A DNA stretch of 64,000 nt from Myxocyprinus asiaticus (GCF_019703515.2 NC_059385.1:35046501-35110500), one strand, 5' to 3'; counted from the stretch's first letter, positions 1 through 13,372 are shown. A program made the numbers and translations. Notes: generated by a model from the sequence alone, not told the origin.

Positions 1-99
1 TTTCTAAGTCAGAATTCTGTAATCACCTGTAGAAACCTTCACGCCTAGACTGTCAATATAGCTACTATGCCTTATATTCCCCCTGAATACTCTGATTTA

Positions 100-1338
100 C
101 AAAAAGCCTTTAGTCCAAGCCACTCAATTGCCACCCCTAGACCATACAATTGAGCTATAGATTTGTTACCTGGGATAACTCCCCCCAAGGGCAAAATTAA
201 CTCCTTGTCTGCCCCTGAAAGAAAGGCCATGGAGGAATATGTCAGTGAAGCATTGCAGAATGGTTTCATTTGCCCCTCCTCTTCACCCACCTTGGCCGTT
301 TATTTCTTTGTTGAATAGAAACACAGGGTCTAAGACCTTGTAATGATTACTGTCGCCTCAATGCCATCACCATTAAGTACCGTTATCCTCTTCCTTTAGT
401 TCCCTCCACCCTTGAACAACAGCAAAATGCAAAAATTTTCACCATATTAGACCTCAGAAACACTTCCAATTTAATTAGCATTTGTGAGGCTGATGAATGG
501 AAAACTGCTTTCAGCATGCACACTGGGCACTATGAATATCACCTGATTTCCTTTGGCCTTTTAAACTCACCCGTCGTCAGTGACATATTCAGAGACAAGA
601 TGAACAAGTACATAATTGTCTACATAGATGATATATTAATTTACCCACGCTCGAGAGCCATATCCAGCACATTCGCAGTGTCCTCAAACGTCTAATGGAC
701 AATCAGCTGTGTGCTAAGGCACAGAAGTGCGAGTTCCATTAATCATCTGATACTGTACCTTCCTGGGCTATGTCCTTAATGCTCAAGGTGTAACCATGGA
801 TCAGTCCAAAGTCCAAGTTGTCCGAGACTGACCACCTCCCAGATCTGTAAAAGAACTGCAACATTTCCTGGGTTTTGCAAACTTCTATCGGTGGTTCATT
901 AGAGACTTCAGCACTGTGGGATCACCCCTCACCACACTTCTCAAGGGAAAGCAGAACAAACTGTTATAGTCGGAGTCCACTAATCAGGCTTTCAAATATC
1001 TAAAGGAACGATTCAACAGTGCACCCATTTTAAAACATCCCAACCCAGCGCTACTTTTTGTCATTGAGGTGGATGCTTCAGAATGTGGAAACAGAGCAGT
1101 CTCACAAAGACAGGAACCCTCACACAAACTCTTTCCACATAGCGCAAAAAGACTGAACCCCAGACAAGCAAGATGGGCGCTGTTCTTCACTTGTTTCAAT
1201 TCCACCATTTCGTACAGACCTGGATCTATAAATGTCAAAGCTGATGTTCTATCACGTTTGCACGCCCGAACTTTTGAAAGAGACTCTGTGGACACAATAC
1301 TTCTCTCATCATTGATTGTAGCCCCAGTTAACTGGTAG
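100..1338 (+). pseudogene. Gypsy reverse transcriptase / RNase H remnant
   Basis: In intact elements this region copies the retrotransposon RNA into DNA. Recognisable pieces in shifting frames are a segment reading LPGITPPKG then [17 protein letters not shown] (about 165-270), [10 protein letters not shown] (about 431), the RT catalytic box YIDD at 621-632 followed by ILIYP, the connection segment [20 protein letters not shown] (about 850-910), the RNase H start [10 protein letters not shown] (about 1060), and the terminal [16 protein letters not shown] near 1219-1266. There are stops at about 153 and 316-318, frameshifts, and a deletion in RNase H between about 1130 and 1140. It is clearly a pseudogene. 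Confidence 0.85.
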
Positions 1339-1341
1339 ATA

Positions 1342-2830
1342 ATGAACGAAATCCAAGTTGTGCAACACTCAGAATGCACCCCACAGACATGCCCCACAAA
1401 CAAGGTCTATGTTCCTCAGTCAATGCATGCTTGTTACGGCACAGAACCCTACCCACAAACATGCTACAAAAGTTTATATCTAGGGAATATGCTAAACAGG
1501 CTTCTGCACACAACATGCAAACTCGCTGACCCAATGATATGCAATATAACATGGGAGTCAGTCCTACCAAAATGTATGGATGGATGTTTGTGTGTGTGTG
1601 TGTGTCAGCTAGGAGTCACCCAGAGAGAGGCCACTCACCTGTTGGCTTGGCATCGCTCTGGCCCGTTGGCGTGCGCCGTAGAGATTGGGTTCCCAGTCCA
1701 GCCCCAGCGTAGATACAGTTCAATTCATTTTTAAATTGGTGGTGATAATAAAGGTGCAATCAAAATCATAATGTGAAAATTTTCCATAAAAAGGCGACAT
1801 CAGTAGTCCAATAAAGGGATAATGATCCACAGCGGCAAGACACAGTACACACGCAACAGACCCCATGTGTTCTTGTCGAAAAACCATTCCTCTTTTTATG
1901 CCCTGCCCCCAGGATGCACATGCCTCCTTCTCACCCCTCACAGGTGAATGACGTCATCTGGGCCCTACCTTCTGTGTCCGTCAGCACTATCCCTAACGAC
2001 TTCCTAATAGTTCTCAACTCATTCAATGGGTTCATTCTTCATTCAGTTTAGGTCATCTGAGCATACAACAAACCATCATGCTTTTTCAGAATAAATTCTG
2101 ATGGCCTTCACTTGTTAGTGACGATACGGATCATGTAAAGAACTGTAGTGCTCTCAATCTAAATATCTTAAACAACTCCCTGCCGGCCTTCTAGAACCTC
2201 TGCCCATTCCCCAATGCCCATGGTCCAACATTGCTGTCGACTTTGTCACTGACTTGCCATCCTCACAAGGTAACACTGTTATTTTCACCATAATCAATAG
2301 TTTCTCTAAAGCCTGTCAGTTAATTCCCCTAAAGAAACTCCCTAATGCCATGGAGACAGTGGAGACTTTGTTTAATTTTGTGTTTGACCTGTATGGACTG
2401 CCTGAGGATATAGTATTTGATCAGAGTTCCACAATTTATCTCCAGACTATGAAGAGCCTTCTGCACACACTTGAACATTAATGTGAGTCTAACCTCTGGC
2501 TATCACCCTCAGTCAAACAAGCAGGTGGAAAGACTAAATCAAGAGATTGGACAATTTCTAAGAAGTTACTGTAAATTTTGGGGTTTCAGCCTCCCCTCTT
2601 CCCATGGTCTGGCGAACCCTCTGAATTACCAACTGTTGATGGATGAAAGAGTGAGCAAATGTGTGATACCATGCATATCCATCTCCAATGAGCATTCCAG
2701 TGCCAAAATGAACCAGGCAGTTTGGCATCACAGACCAGCCCCTGTTCTGTATCCTGGACAGCAAGTCTGGCTGTCTACATGAGACCTATGCCTAAAGTTA
2801 CCCAGCCACAAACTCAATCCCAGGTAAGTA
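1342..2830 (+). pseudogene. Gypsy integrase remnant (interrupted)
   Basis: The N-terminal part retains VYVPQSMHA near 1400. The core resumes at about 2165 with an [16 protein letters not shown] segment, then [10 protein letters not shown] (first catalytic Asp, near 2236), VFDQSS (degenerate counterpart of the usual SDRG motif, near 2415) and [19 protein letters not shown] (catalytic Glu, about 2490-2550). About 600 bp of unrelated sequence separates the two parts. The frame is broken near 2480. Integrase inserts the cDNA into host DNA; this copy is dead. Confidence 0.8.
1592..1942 (-). mobile_element. Possible solo LTR inside the gypsy remnant
   Basis: This insert in the integrase region lacks pol similarity. 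Read on the minus strand it begins TGTGAGGGG, contains a TATA-like GCATAAAAAG about 50 bp in (plus 1890-1902) and could end at the (GT)n run near 1592-1605. That is LTR-like, but I could not define a target duplication because one edge sits in the GT repeat. Confidence 0.3.
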
Positions 2831-3284
2831 GGTCCTTTTCCTATCATTTCTCCTACATTTCATGTATCCCTCATCAAACCAGTGATTTTAGAGAATCGTA
2901 TGAGAGACTTGGAATTGATTCCACCCCCTACAGTCATGCAACATCTGGTGGGTGGACTAGGAGAAATACGGTCCTGAGGAACAATCCTGGGTCCCTTCGG
3001 TGGGCATTCTAGATCACCTCCCTTATTGCCAAATTGCAACATATTATTTGATGTTAGACTGCAATTATGAGTGTACTGTTGTCATTTGTGTACTTTTACC
3101 TTTTTGTCTTTTACTTATATTTGCCTCTTGGATTGTGTTTTTCAGATTTGTTCGCCTGTTTATTGGACTGCTTATGTTTCTTCTTGCCTTTTTTTGGACT
3201 CTAATTGTGGAATTGTGTTTCATTAAAGATAATCTGCTCATGGATCTATACTCCAGTCATTCGACTCCTGAATCACAACATTAA

Positions 3285-6236
3285 CCAAAATACGTTTCCC
3301 TGAGAGCATTCACATTCACAGATTTACACATTGTAGGCAACAGAACTGCTTGTAAGTAAAAATGCATATCAAGTTGTAAATATGTATCCCTGATGCTATC
3401 TCCTCTTTATACTATTAATCTAATCTATGTGTTCTTTTTTTACTCAGTCCCCAGGCAAGGTTTTCTCACTGTTTCCAAACTCTACAGCTGAATGGTTGAG
3501 TTATTATTTGTGATCATATATGTGTGGAGCGTAGATAATGATGATAAGAATAGCATCTTTAATAGCATCTTCAGAAATGCCTAGGAACTTGAACAGTATT
3601 CTACTTGTAATCTCTAGTGTTTGACCACTCTTTATATCTCTTTTTCCATTACAGGTTTGTTTGCTGCCCGAAGCAGCCTTTGTACTCTGTTGACTGCAAA
3701 TCATCTAGTGGTTGGTAAAGTTCACTGCAGGGGAAAAGGGCCCTTTTCAAAGCCCTCTTTTGTCTTTTCCTTTCTTTCTCCTCCACGCCCAGCCAACGTT
3801 CTTTCCTCCCTCCCCGGCTTTTCTTTCTCTGCCACACAAATCACAAAAAAGTGGCAGCTTAAGGTCAGGTCATGTAAAACGAGCAGACATCAGTTTCTTC
3901 TTTGTCTTGGGGGAGAATACAGCAGGTTCAGGGTATAGCCGAATTTGTGAGATAATGACACTTTCAATGGCCTGAGGGTGCTGCTGTTAAACTACAGTGA
4001 CTGGTGTTGTCAAATCAAGCAACTATACAACATCACAAGCATGTCCAATATACTGTATAAGTTGAGATGGCCTCCCAGAGGAAACTTTTCTCTTTCAAAG
4101 CTCAGGAGACTGATTGGAGATCTCATTTAAATTCCAGCTTTGTCTCAGATGTTATTCCTAAAATTCCTTAGGAGAAACAAAAATAGACAGAAATGATGCA
4201 ATTGTTGACATACATTTAAGAGTATAGAGCTATGCAATTAATGTGGAAATCATAGCTCAAAACAATTTGGTCTTGGAAGAATTTGGTGAGAAATGTTCGA
4301 GTAAATAATTGCTAAAAAATAATTGTCTCATTTGAGATTTGTTTTTCATTTGGGCTTACAATATGTGTGTTATGAGTTTTTAATTTTCCACATTTCAGAG
4401 ATGTAATTGTTCAACAAATTTCACAGCTGTGTACGCCATAAAAAACCCATTGCCATGAAATGAAATCTGCACATTATCAGGCAGTTCACTAAAGTATATA
4501 ATTGAGTCTACAAGCAAGTGGAGCTGGCATCAAACAATAGCACAAAGAAGCACAGCTTGTCAATTAAATGCTTGGCTCAATCAGTCAGCCGTTGAAAAGG
4601 GAACAAGGACTCAGGTGAAGCAGGTTGATTGAGGGGGGTTAAAGAAGGTTAGTGATAGAGCAGCACAAAAGAAAATCTCTTGATTTGTTCGCCAAGATCA
4701 GCAGTTGGATTCAGCCAAATACGCAGTAACTCCATTAATTTGAACCCTACAGTGTCTCCAACTGAATTAACAAAATGGAGGGAAGGAAAGGCTGCCAGAA
4801 ACACACAGATGCTTGGGGGAGGGCTGATACCCGGAGACACAGGAGTCTATTTCCTTTGAATCAAGAAATCTAGTTTCAAAAGTGACCATCATGATGGTTT
4901 TAAACTAAGAATGTGGATTGGTCATACATATTTAATTAAAGAGGATTAATTTAGCTATTTGTGCAGTTGGTGGTTTTGGTATTCTTTGATAATTAGTGTT
5001 GTTTGCTAAGGCAAGGTTAGTGGGGTAAGGTTAAGATGATTCTAAGGGCCCTGGACAAATACTGGGCCCGGCATGATTTTGTTATAAATGGCCACTTCGC
5101 AATGGTTAGCTAAAACGAAGACTGCTCTTTGTCTTACTTGATAATAAAAGATGATCAAGCGTGTGGAATCCACCTTAAGACATTCAGTGGTTTATCCCAA
5201 AAGCGCGTTTTAAGCACTAAATGCGCTTCTCATCTGTACAGCACATGGTGCAACTTGCGCGCATCCTTGCTTTGGACGCATCATAAACCAGGATTGACTG
5301 GATTGTAAAGAGCACTAAACAGTGCAGTACAGACCACAAAACTTTTTTTAAAACAAAATGTATAGTTTGTTTTAAAGAAACCTAGTTACATTGACCTATT
5401 CAATAATGCTGAGCCATCCATGGTCAAATCCAGGATGAAAATCAGGTAAAATCAAGGGCTTTAAAGCCTGGACATCTTTGAATTATGGGCAAGGGCTATC
5501 AGTTTTTCACCTAGGTAAATTAACTCTAATAAAAATTGTATCATTTAAAGTAATTTACATTTTTAAAAAGTTTACATATCTTTTATTGAATTCTAAAGAC
5601 TTTTAGACACATTGAAAATGAAATATTCAGTTTTGTGTGAGAGTCTAAAAAAGACTGTGTAACAGAAATATGGGCAATTTCCATGTTTGGTGGTAAAGTA
5701 TGAAGTGTCTCAACCACTACCCACACAAACACATACATATTGTGTAAGTACTTTTGAACTGTTTTCAACTTTGTGCGCCTACACACTAGAGTTAACGCTG
5801 CGTCAGAGAACGCTGCGAATGCTTTGATTTCAATGGGAATGGTGCATCGGAAGGACGGAGAAGGAAAACGCAAGGGTTTCTGATAGTGAAGCTCCGTCAT
5901 GCAAACCAACTTTTGCTGCAACACACTCTGGTGAAGGTATCCGTTGACCAATGGGATGGAAAAAAAACCATGGCGGACAAATGCAAACGTGCGGTGTATT
6001 CATTCCCAGTCCTTCATTTTCTTTCTCTGTCAGGCTAAAAATATATTAATTGAGGAGAGAGAGCCTGGAGAAGAGTTTCAATGTTTACTGGTACATTGTC
6101 AAAAATATCTATTTTGAATAGCCATCTCTATCCGTGACCACCTTATCCCTCTGTAGTACATGCCTTCCAAACTGACCTTTCTCAGTCCCATGCGTCAAAC
6201 ACTCCGTCTGAGCTTTCCCTACTGTGTAAGCACCCT
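3285..6236. other. Intergenic, no gene recognised
   Basis: AT-rich non-coding DNA. I see no splice-supported exon or recognisable protein. The longest open frame (minus, 5583-5951) has low-complexity composition and no family resemblance. Short sequences such as 5760-5960 resemble fish MITE interiors, but I could not define ends. Confidence 0.5.
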
Positions 6237-6381
6237 AAGGCCAGAAACATACTTTACGCAAGATGTGAGTGCTTGGCCATCGCATTGCCAACACATCCCA
6301 TTTGCTTAATGTGTATTCCTGAATATCTGACACATTTTGGATTTTAGTTCATGTACTTGCGTAGAGTATGTTTTGGCCTTT
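6237..6381. mobile_element. Small MITE with 25-bp terminal inverted repeats
   Basis: The left end AAGGCCAGAAACATACTTTA (from about 6238) pairs with the right end, whose reverse complement reads AAGGCCAAAACATACTCTAC (to about 6381); CGCAAG continues both arms. At about 145 bp with no coding capacity this is a non-autonomous DNA transposon. The AAGGCC ends flanked by TA-rich DNA suggest a Harbinger-type family, similar to the element at 53278-53605. Confidence 0.7.
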
Positions 6382-6874
6382 ACTTTATTCTATTAGTATT
6401 GTAATATAAGCAAATCAACACCACTGCTTTAGTGGTGAACATTAAAAGTTAATACTTGAAGAGATCATTTTCCTGTTTAACTTCACATAATCACATAAAC
6501 ATTTCCTTGATAGTGACTGGATATGCATGTCCTTGTGCAGATAAGAGAGTGGAATCCAGGGATGTATTAATGAGAGGAGGATGTGAGCAGCAGGACTTCC
6601 CTCCACACACTTCCTGAGCAGAAGTTTGCTCCATTCCACTTGGCAGACACTTTATAAGTGTTTTTTGTGATACTTGTCCAAATACACCCCTGTGGGGCTG
6701 GCAGCGCCATTTTAAAAATGAGAGAGGGAATATCAAAGTAAAAAATCAACCCTAGTGGGATGCAAAGCATTGTAACAACCATTCCTTTTAAAGGTTTAAA
6801 TGCTTTCTCTTGTCCCTGTTTTTTGGGTGGGACTATGTTTGACCAACTAATGGTAGATGGGCACATAAACCCTG

Positions 6875-6879
<5 letters not shown>

Positions 6880-6905
<26 letters not shown>
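6880..6905. repeat. (CT)n microsatellite
   Basis: Uninterrupted CT dinucleotide run of about 12-13 units. Confidence 0.95.
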
Positions 6906-6909
<4 letters not shown>

Positions 6910-7216
6910 GAAGGTCAGCTTTATTCAACATTTTGTGACTATTAAAATCTTCTACAAACGTGTATGTCCGCTGTACTGTCTCTGCAGCTCCCATCCCCCT
7001 AAACTATACCCACCCTGATCCATCTAGGAGAAGCCAGACATCTCCCACACAACTGACGTTCCCATTTCAAATTCCAAGGAACAAAAGAAACTGCCCACGG
7101 CCCTCACAGACAAACAGCAGCCTGCAGTGCTCCAGTGGACACACAACCTTTGGCAGAAAGCCACTCACTGTAAAATAGGCAAAGAAATAGATCTGTGTTT
7201 TTGTTTTTTTGTGGAT

Positions 7217-7218
<2 letters not shown>
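6906..7218. other. Intergenic, nothing recognised
   Basis: Non-coding sequence between two microsatellites. No feature recognised. Confidence 0.5.

Positions 7219-7281
<63 letters not shown>
7219..7281. repeat. (TA)n microsatellite
   Basis: About 31 TA units in a row. Open frames crossing it are artefacts of the repeat. Confidence 0.95.
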
Positions 7282-7287
<6 letters not shown>

Positions 7288-7881
7288 CTAAAAATGAACA
7301 GGGGTGAGTCCCCACCTCCTCAAAGGAATGTGTTAATTCACTTCATAGAGATGAAAATGCCTTTGATATGAAAGAAGAAAAAAAAAGCATTAAAACATAT
7401 CATATCAATGGTCTGTTTTCAGGACTATTAGTTCTTACTGTATGAAGCGCATTGCAGATGTGAAGAAAACGTACAATGAACATACATCTCAGTTCATATT
7501 TGTTTGTACAAATTTGTGTTCACACTGTTCTCATGTTTAAAAATAATAGCCTTGGTATTAGATCGTTGGTGAATTTTTTGACTCATTTATGCCACCTCCT
7601 GTTAGATATGTTGTCATATTTTGTGTTTTGATTTTCTTTTAGTGACCTTTCTTTTAGTTGACTCTTACCAAATAATAAATCATGTATCCCAGTGTTACTG
7701 AGATCACAACCTTAATGGTTTTTTCATATATAAATGTGTTTAATGCACAGTAGTATTATAATTATAATGCACAAAAATAAGGAATCATCCTATAAAGAAA
7801 GCATAACATTTTGCTCATTTGGGAAAAAAGTCTCGAATTAGAATAATTCCAGATTCTGAGGTTCATTCCATTGTGTTTTTT
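7282..7881. other. Intergenic, nothing recognised
   Basis: AT-rich sequence with no coding or repeat feature I can support. It ends at the 16-bp target duplication of L1-B (7882-7897). Confidence 0.5.
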
Positions 7882-7897
7882 AAGTCAGGGTATCTCT
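7882..7897. repeat. Left target-site duplication of L1-B
   Basis: AAGTCAGGGTATCTCT here is repeated exactly at 19628-19643, on the far side of the nested L1 block. It shows that the outer element spans 7898-19627. Confidence 0.93.
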
Positions 7898-8086
7898 CTC
7901 TAACAGTTTTTATTGATTCATACAATTAAAAAAGAAAATCAAAACATATATTCACAGAATCAACATTTAACACCCACTATTACCGCTCCCAATCCCCAAC
8001 CCATCCTGACCCTCAACAAACATCCCTGTGGTCACACACGAGTATACACACAAAAAATAAATAATAATAATTGCACACATTTATAA

Positions 8087-8276
8087 CTATACTTCTCTCT
8101 CCACTGCCCCTCCCTGAGAGCCCTCCAAGAACGCCAAATAGCTGCCCCATTTCCCATCAAACGAATCCAAGTTTCCCAGCCATCTGCATAATACTTCCTC
8201 GAAAGCTGCCACCCTCCCCATCTCTGTGCACCACTCTTGAAATGAGGGCACTCCAGACAACTTCCATCCTCTTTTA
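8087..8276 (-). pseudogene. L1-B ORF2 C-terminal end (second exon-like block)
   Basis: The minus strand reads WKLSGVPSFQEWCTEMGRV through FLEGSQGGAVEREV and stop. This is the extreme C-terminus of the family's ORF2, homologous to 8489-8677 of L1-A. It continues the L1-B ORF2 that breaks off at about 14638; the two parts abut once L1-A and one target duplication are removed. Confidence 0.88.
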
Positions 8277-9922
8277 TTTTCGATTAACATTTTTTTATTG
8301 ATTCAACCATTAAATATATACATAGCAGAACACACATATACAGAATCAATATGCAACACCCACTACCCCCCCCCCCCCCCCCCAACAACACCCCAGTGGT
8401 CACACAACCATAGACACACAACAAAAATTAATTAATTAATAAAAAAATAAAAATAAAATAAATAAAACAAATCACACACATAAAACCCCTACACCTCTCT
8501 CTCCACTGTCCCTCCCCGAGAGCCCTCCAAAAAAGACAGATATCTGCCCCACTTCTTCTCAAACATGTCCAGACTCCCCAGTCTTCTGCATACCCCCTCC
8601 TCAAGAGCTGCCACTCTGGCCATCTCCGAACACCACTCCTGAAAAGGGGGCGCTCCAGCCAACTTACAACTCCTCAAAGTGATCTATCTGGCGATCATAA
8701 CACTAGACAGGACCCAGTTTTTCACGTGGTTATTCTCCAAATTAATGACTGCCCCATCTCCCAAGATACAGAGTCTGGGGCAAAATAAACTTTGAGAGGC
8801 CAAAACCTCACACATAAAGCTCTGAATCCTCATCCAAAATTCCTGCAACTTAACACATCCCCAAAAGACATGAGTTGTGTCTCCATCTTCTAATTGACAT
8901 TGCCAGCAGGTGGGTGTGTCTTTAAGACCAAGCCTATGCAATCTAGAGGGGGTCCAATGGACTCTATGTAAAATCTTAAATGGCATGAGGCAAACCCTTG
9001 TGTCTCTGGATGCAGACTTGACATTTTTTAGAATTCCAGCCCACTGTCCCTCCTCCAATACCAAATTTAGATCTTTCTCCCATAATCTCTTAAGAGAAGT
9101 TAAAGTTCCGTCTCCCATACTCTGAATTAGTAGGGAGTAATACACCGATGCCTCGTGACCTTTTCCAAAAGCAGTAATCACCTCTCCCAGAGTATCTGCC
9201 ACTTTAGGAGGGTGTAAACCACTCCCAAAAACAGTACAGAGCAGGTAACACAGCTGTAAATACTTATAGAGCTGAGATCTAGGAATCCCAAAAAGTTGAA
9301 ACAAATTTTGAAAGGATCTCAACACTCCATTCTCATACAGGTCACCGAGTGTAGTAACCCCCCTCACAATCCACTCTGACCAGCAAAAAGGGGACTTGTT
9401 GATGCCTAGTTTGGGGTTCAGCCATATGCTCGAGGCAACATTTAAATAAATGTCAGAATTAAACAGTCTGGACACTTTAGTCCATACCGATTTCAAGTGC
9501 GAGATAATGGGATGTACTTTAGCTTCTCCGATTAATTTGATAGAAAAGCTCTGCAGTAGCGAAATAGGGGCAAGAACTTCCTGTTCTATACAGAACCAGG
9601 GAGGGGCTCTCTCAGGTGGAAGCGACCAATGAGTCAAATATCTGAGACTGAATGCATAATAATAAAATAAAATCTTGGGTAGGCCTAGCCCACCTTTGTC
9701 AATTGGCCTATGTAACTTACTGAAATTTAACCTGGGACATTTACCATACCAAATGAAAGACTTTGCTATGCTATCAAATTGCTTGAAATAAGAGAGGGGG
9801 ACATCTACAGGGAGAGACTGCAGTAAGTAATTGAATTTTGGAATACAATTCATTTTAATAACATTAACCTTCCCAATCATAGATAAATGTAATGAAGCCC
9901 ACCTGCCCAAATCGCTTGAAAA

Positions 9923-9927
9923 CCGTT
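9923..9927. repeat. Left 5-bp target duplication of solo LTR
   Basis: CCGTT, repeated at 10300-10304 on the other side of the solo LTR. Confidence 0.85.
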
Positions 9928-10299
9928 TGTAACACTTCTCAGTGGAAGGAGGAGGCGAGAAGCAGATTTCCTGGTTCAGGTAAGCGTTTTATTTTCCTCA
10001 CTGCAGCAAATACACTCTTTCAAGGCTTTCACACTGTTCAATAACTCAATCTAAAAATCCACAAACTACTTCACAGAATAAACTCTCAACTTTGCAATAA
10101 TAAACTCTTGACTTCACAATCGGGTCTCTGGTGCCCAGGCTCTCTCTCTCATCTACCTGCGGTGTGGCTCTATTTATGCCGCTCTCCCCGTGCTCACTGA
10201 AATTAGAGACAGGTGTTAGACATAATTTAACTCAGGTGTAAGCGCCCTTACCGCTTTCTCTCTCTCCGGAGAGATGCTTGACCACGCCCCTCTGTCACA
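9928..10299 (-). mobile_element. Solo LTR, family LTR-1 (copy 1), inside L1-A
   Basis: 372 bp. The minus strand begins TGTGACAGAGG and ends AGTGTTACA, giving TG...CA ends with a 5-bp CCGTT duplication. On that strand a TATA-like CATAAATAG lies near 10177 and the polyadenylation signal AATAAAA near 9990. No internal region or second LTR is present, so it arose by LTR-LTR recombination. The same family recurs at 34856-35198. Confidence 0.9.
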
Positions 10300-12649
10300 C
10301 CGTTTTATTAAGGGGTCAAAATTAACTCTAACTAAATCACACAAATTTGCTGGAAATAAAATACCCAAATACTTAATGCCCTGTTTGGGCCACTGGAAAG
10401 CGCCCGGCTGGAAAGCTGTTACTGGGCAGTACGCTGTCAGAGCCAAAGCTTTGGATTTAGACCAATTGACTCTATATCCTGAAAACGTAGAAAAGGAATT
10501 AATAATTCTGTGGAGGCAAGGCATAGATCTACTGGGGTCAGAGACAAATAATAAAATATAATCTGCGTAAAGCAAGAGTTTATGCGCCATACCTCCCACC
10601 ACCACCCCTGGAAAATCATCCTCCTTTCTTATTGCGGTTGCTAATGGTTCCAGGGCAAGACAGAACAATAATGGGGAAAGAGGGCAACCCTGCCTGGTGC
10701 CCCTATCCAAAGTAAAATAATCTGAAATTAGTCCATTTGTTTGTACCGCCACTACTGGGTGTCTATAAAGTAACTTAATCCATCCAATAAACGTACTCCC
10801 GAACCCGTATTTTTCCAAAACCTTAAAAAGATAATCCCATTCTACCATGTCAAACGCCTTTTCGGCGTCAAGTGAGATGGCAGCTACCGGAGATTGATCA
10901 TTCGCCACTGACCACATGATATTGATGAAACGCCTGTTATTAGAAGAGCTACGGCCCCAAATAAACCCCACCTGATCTAAATGTATAAGTGAAGTCATAA
11001 CTTTACTTAATCGATTAGCCAAAATTTTTGACAAAATTTTTACATCTAACTGGATCAGGGAAATTGGACGGTAACTTTTACACTCGCTTGGATCTTTGTC
11101 CTTTTTAAGAATCAGACTGATCCGGGCTTGTGTCATGGTTGGAGGAAGCTTTCCATTCTTTAATGATTCAGTATAAACTTCTAACAAAAGTGGAGCCAGT
11201 TCTGTAGCATAAGTTCTAAAAAATTCAGCAGCAAAACCATCTGGCCCCAGAGCTTTGCCAGTAGGTAAAGCCTTAATTACCTCGTCAAGCTCCTCCAAGT
11301 TTATCTCAGAATCAAGACAATTTCTTTGTCAGTCGTCAGTTTAGGAAGATCTAATGGTTCCACAAAATTTCTTATATCTTCATCATTAGACGAAGACGTG
11401 GAACTATAAAGATCAATACAGAACTCTTTAAAAGCATTATTAATATCAGTGGGCGAGGTAAATATTTCACCACCAGCAGATTTCACTGAGGGAATGGTAG
11501 AAAAAGACTCTCTCTGCTTTATATATCTAGTCAAAAGCTTCCCTGCTTTGTCTCCCGACTCAAAGTATGACTGTCTTGCCCTGAATAACCAAAACTCCAC
11601 TTTCCATGACAAAATAGCATTATATCTGTATTTCAATCTAGTCAATTCTCTGAGGCAATCAGACGACATTCTGCACTTCAGCTCTGCCTCTGCACTTTTA
11701 ATATTCTCTTCCAATTCCACGAGTTCTCGTGCTTTGGATTTTTTGGTGAATGAGGCATACTGTATGATCCGACCCCTAAGAACCGCCTTAAGTGCCTCCC
11801 AAGCCATGCCCACAGAGGATACTGAGGACCAGTTGGTCTCCATATAAACAATGATTTCGGACATTTACATTTGTTGAAATTCAGGATTTTGCAACAGGGA
11901 CACATTAAAGCGCCAATTATATGATTTCTTTTTCTCTGTATATGGCAACACCTCTAAACTCTGAGACTAAGATGTTTCCAATTGAGCAATCAACAACAGA
12001 TGAAATGAGGGACTTAGATATCAAAAATAAATCTATTCTAGAATAAATCTTATGGACTGATTAAAAAAATTTATAGTCCCTACCAGATGGGTTCAAAAGT
12101 CCAGACCAAGATTTTTACACATCCTGTGAAGTGTCATTGTTGCTCTAGGGGGCTTACACACATTTGCTTCACTATGATCAAGGACTGAGTCCATCAAAAG
12201 AATAAAGTCTCCTCCCAATATTATATCATGAGGGGTGCCAGGGGCTTGCAACATCCCTTCAAGATCTATAAAAAAGCCCTGATCATCAGCGTTAGGTGCA
12301 TAAATATTAGCCAAAATCAACCTTTGCCCCTGAATTTTTGCTAAAACAATAATGACTCTTCCTATTTTATCTTCAATCTGTTTGAGACATTTGAATTGTA
12401 GATGTTTATTTATCAATATAATGACTCCCCTACTCTTACTTGAGCCAGCACTAAAAAAAACACATCCACCCCATATCTTCCCAAATTTTTCAGCTTCCTG
12501 CGGGGAAAGATGTGTTTCTTGAAGAAACACAATATCATATTTCTTAAGTTTAAGAAATATTAAATAACCTTCCTCCTTTTTATGGGGTGCCCCAACCCAT
12601 TTACATTCCATGTGGAGAGAGATAGTACACTCATATTAACATTTGACAT

Positions 12650-13337
12650 TTTGATATAATAAAAAGAAATAAATTGTGTGTCAAAAACAAGATTGTACAG
12701 ACCACATTCCCCATTAATGCAACAATCAAACCCCCAACTTCCCCCTGAACAAAACAAACAGAAAAAAGAAAAACGTGCGCATTAACCCTGCGCACGACAG
12801 CGCCAACCGGCGACAATCCCTCTAAACTCAAACAGTCCATGTACGCCTACGAGAGTCCCCGTGACAACTTTGCCATCGGATTGCTCAAGTCCGGTGCTTC
12901 TATACAAATTTTGTGAGGCAAAATTACATAACAGAAAATACTTTGTAAAACAGACCCCAGCCAACAGGCAGAATAACAGAAAAAACATGTAGATTCATTC
13001 ACAGAACTGTCTCGAAGATGTGTTCCTCCTCAAAATAAACTCCAGCTGATATAAAGCCATACAGTTTTCTCGGACAGACAAACAACTGTTCAGTGAGCCA
13101 GCTGTTATGAGTTCAGCGGATGACATAATCATTCCATTGTCCCGCAAAAATACTCAACAAAACATACTCCAGCCAGCAGGAGGAATAAGCACGAAGAACA
13201 AACAGATTTATCCACAGCTGTTCCAAAGGAATGATATTCAACAGAACAAGCTCCAGCCGATAGGCGGAGCCAGCACGAAAAACAAAACCGGCATCCCGGT
13301 TCCTTGGATGATCAAGAACCAAACTAACTCGGAGGCC

Positions 13338-13372
<35 letters not shown>

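Larger units (their letters stand above)
1..3284 (+). mobile_element. Decayed Ty3/gypsy LTR retrotransposon (5' part outside window)
   Basis: Plus-strand pol remnants appear in the order RT, RNase H, integrase, which is the Ty3/gypsy order. The RT-RNase H part lies at about 100-1338, the integrase N-terminus near 1380-1500 and the integrase core at 2170-2570. The last 400 bp (about 2890-3284) are T-rich, include a CATTAAAG polyadenylation-like signal near 3222, and end in CACAACA, so they may be the decayed 3' LTR. Frameshifts and stops occur throughout, so it cannot encode pol. The left end is outside the window. Confidence 0.85.
8489..12649 (-). pseudogene. L1-A ORF2 (endonuclease-RT), interrupted
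   Basis: The start is the ATG at 12649 (MSNVNMSVLSLSTWNVNG). Endonuclease motifs seen: TWNVNGLGHP, QETHLSP, ANIYAPNADDQG and GGDFILL (usual Asn of GGDFN replaced). RT at about 10216-11300: AISLDAEKAFDMVEWDYLF, RQGCPLSPLLF, and LLYADYILLF, where the second catalytic Asp of YADD is Tyr. C-terminal CCHC-like motif C-X2-C-X8-H-X4-C in CWQCQLEDGDTTHVFWGC (about 8900). The stop is at 8489-8491. A 372-bp solo LTR interrupts it at 9928-10299, there is a frameshift near 11300, and part of the endonuclease is missing between about 12090 and 11900. Non-functional. Confidence 0.9.

Noticed and set aside
3000..3284. Hydrophobic 94-codon open frame suggesting a membrane protein
   Set aside because: It lies in the T-rich end of the gypsy remnant; the hydrophobic residues come from T-rich codons.
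5583..5951. 122-codon minus-strand open frame
   Set aside because: No domain, no start context, no splice support; composition looks non-coding.
7898..8290. Treating 7898-8276 as a separate 5'-truncated L1 copy
   Set aside because: The matching target duplications show it is the 3' end of L1-B, separated from the rest by L1-A.
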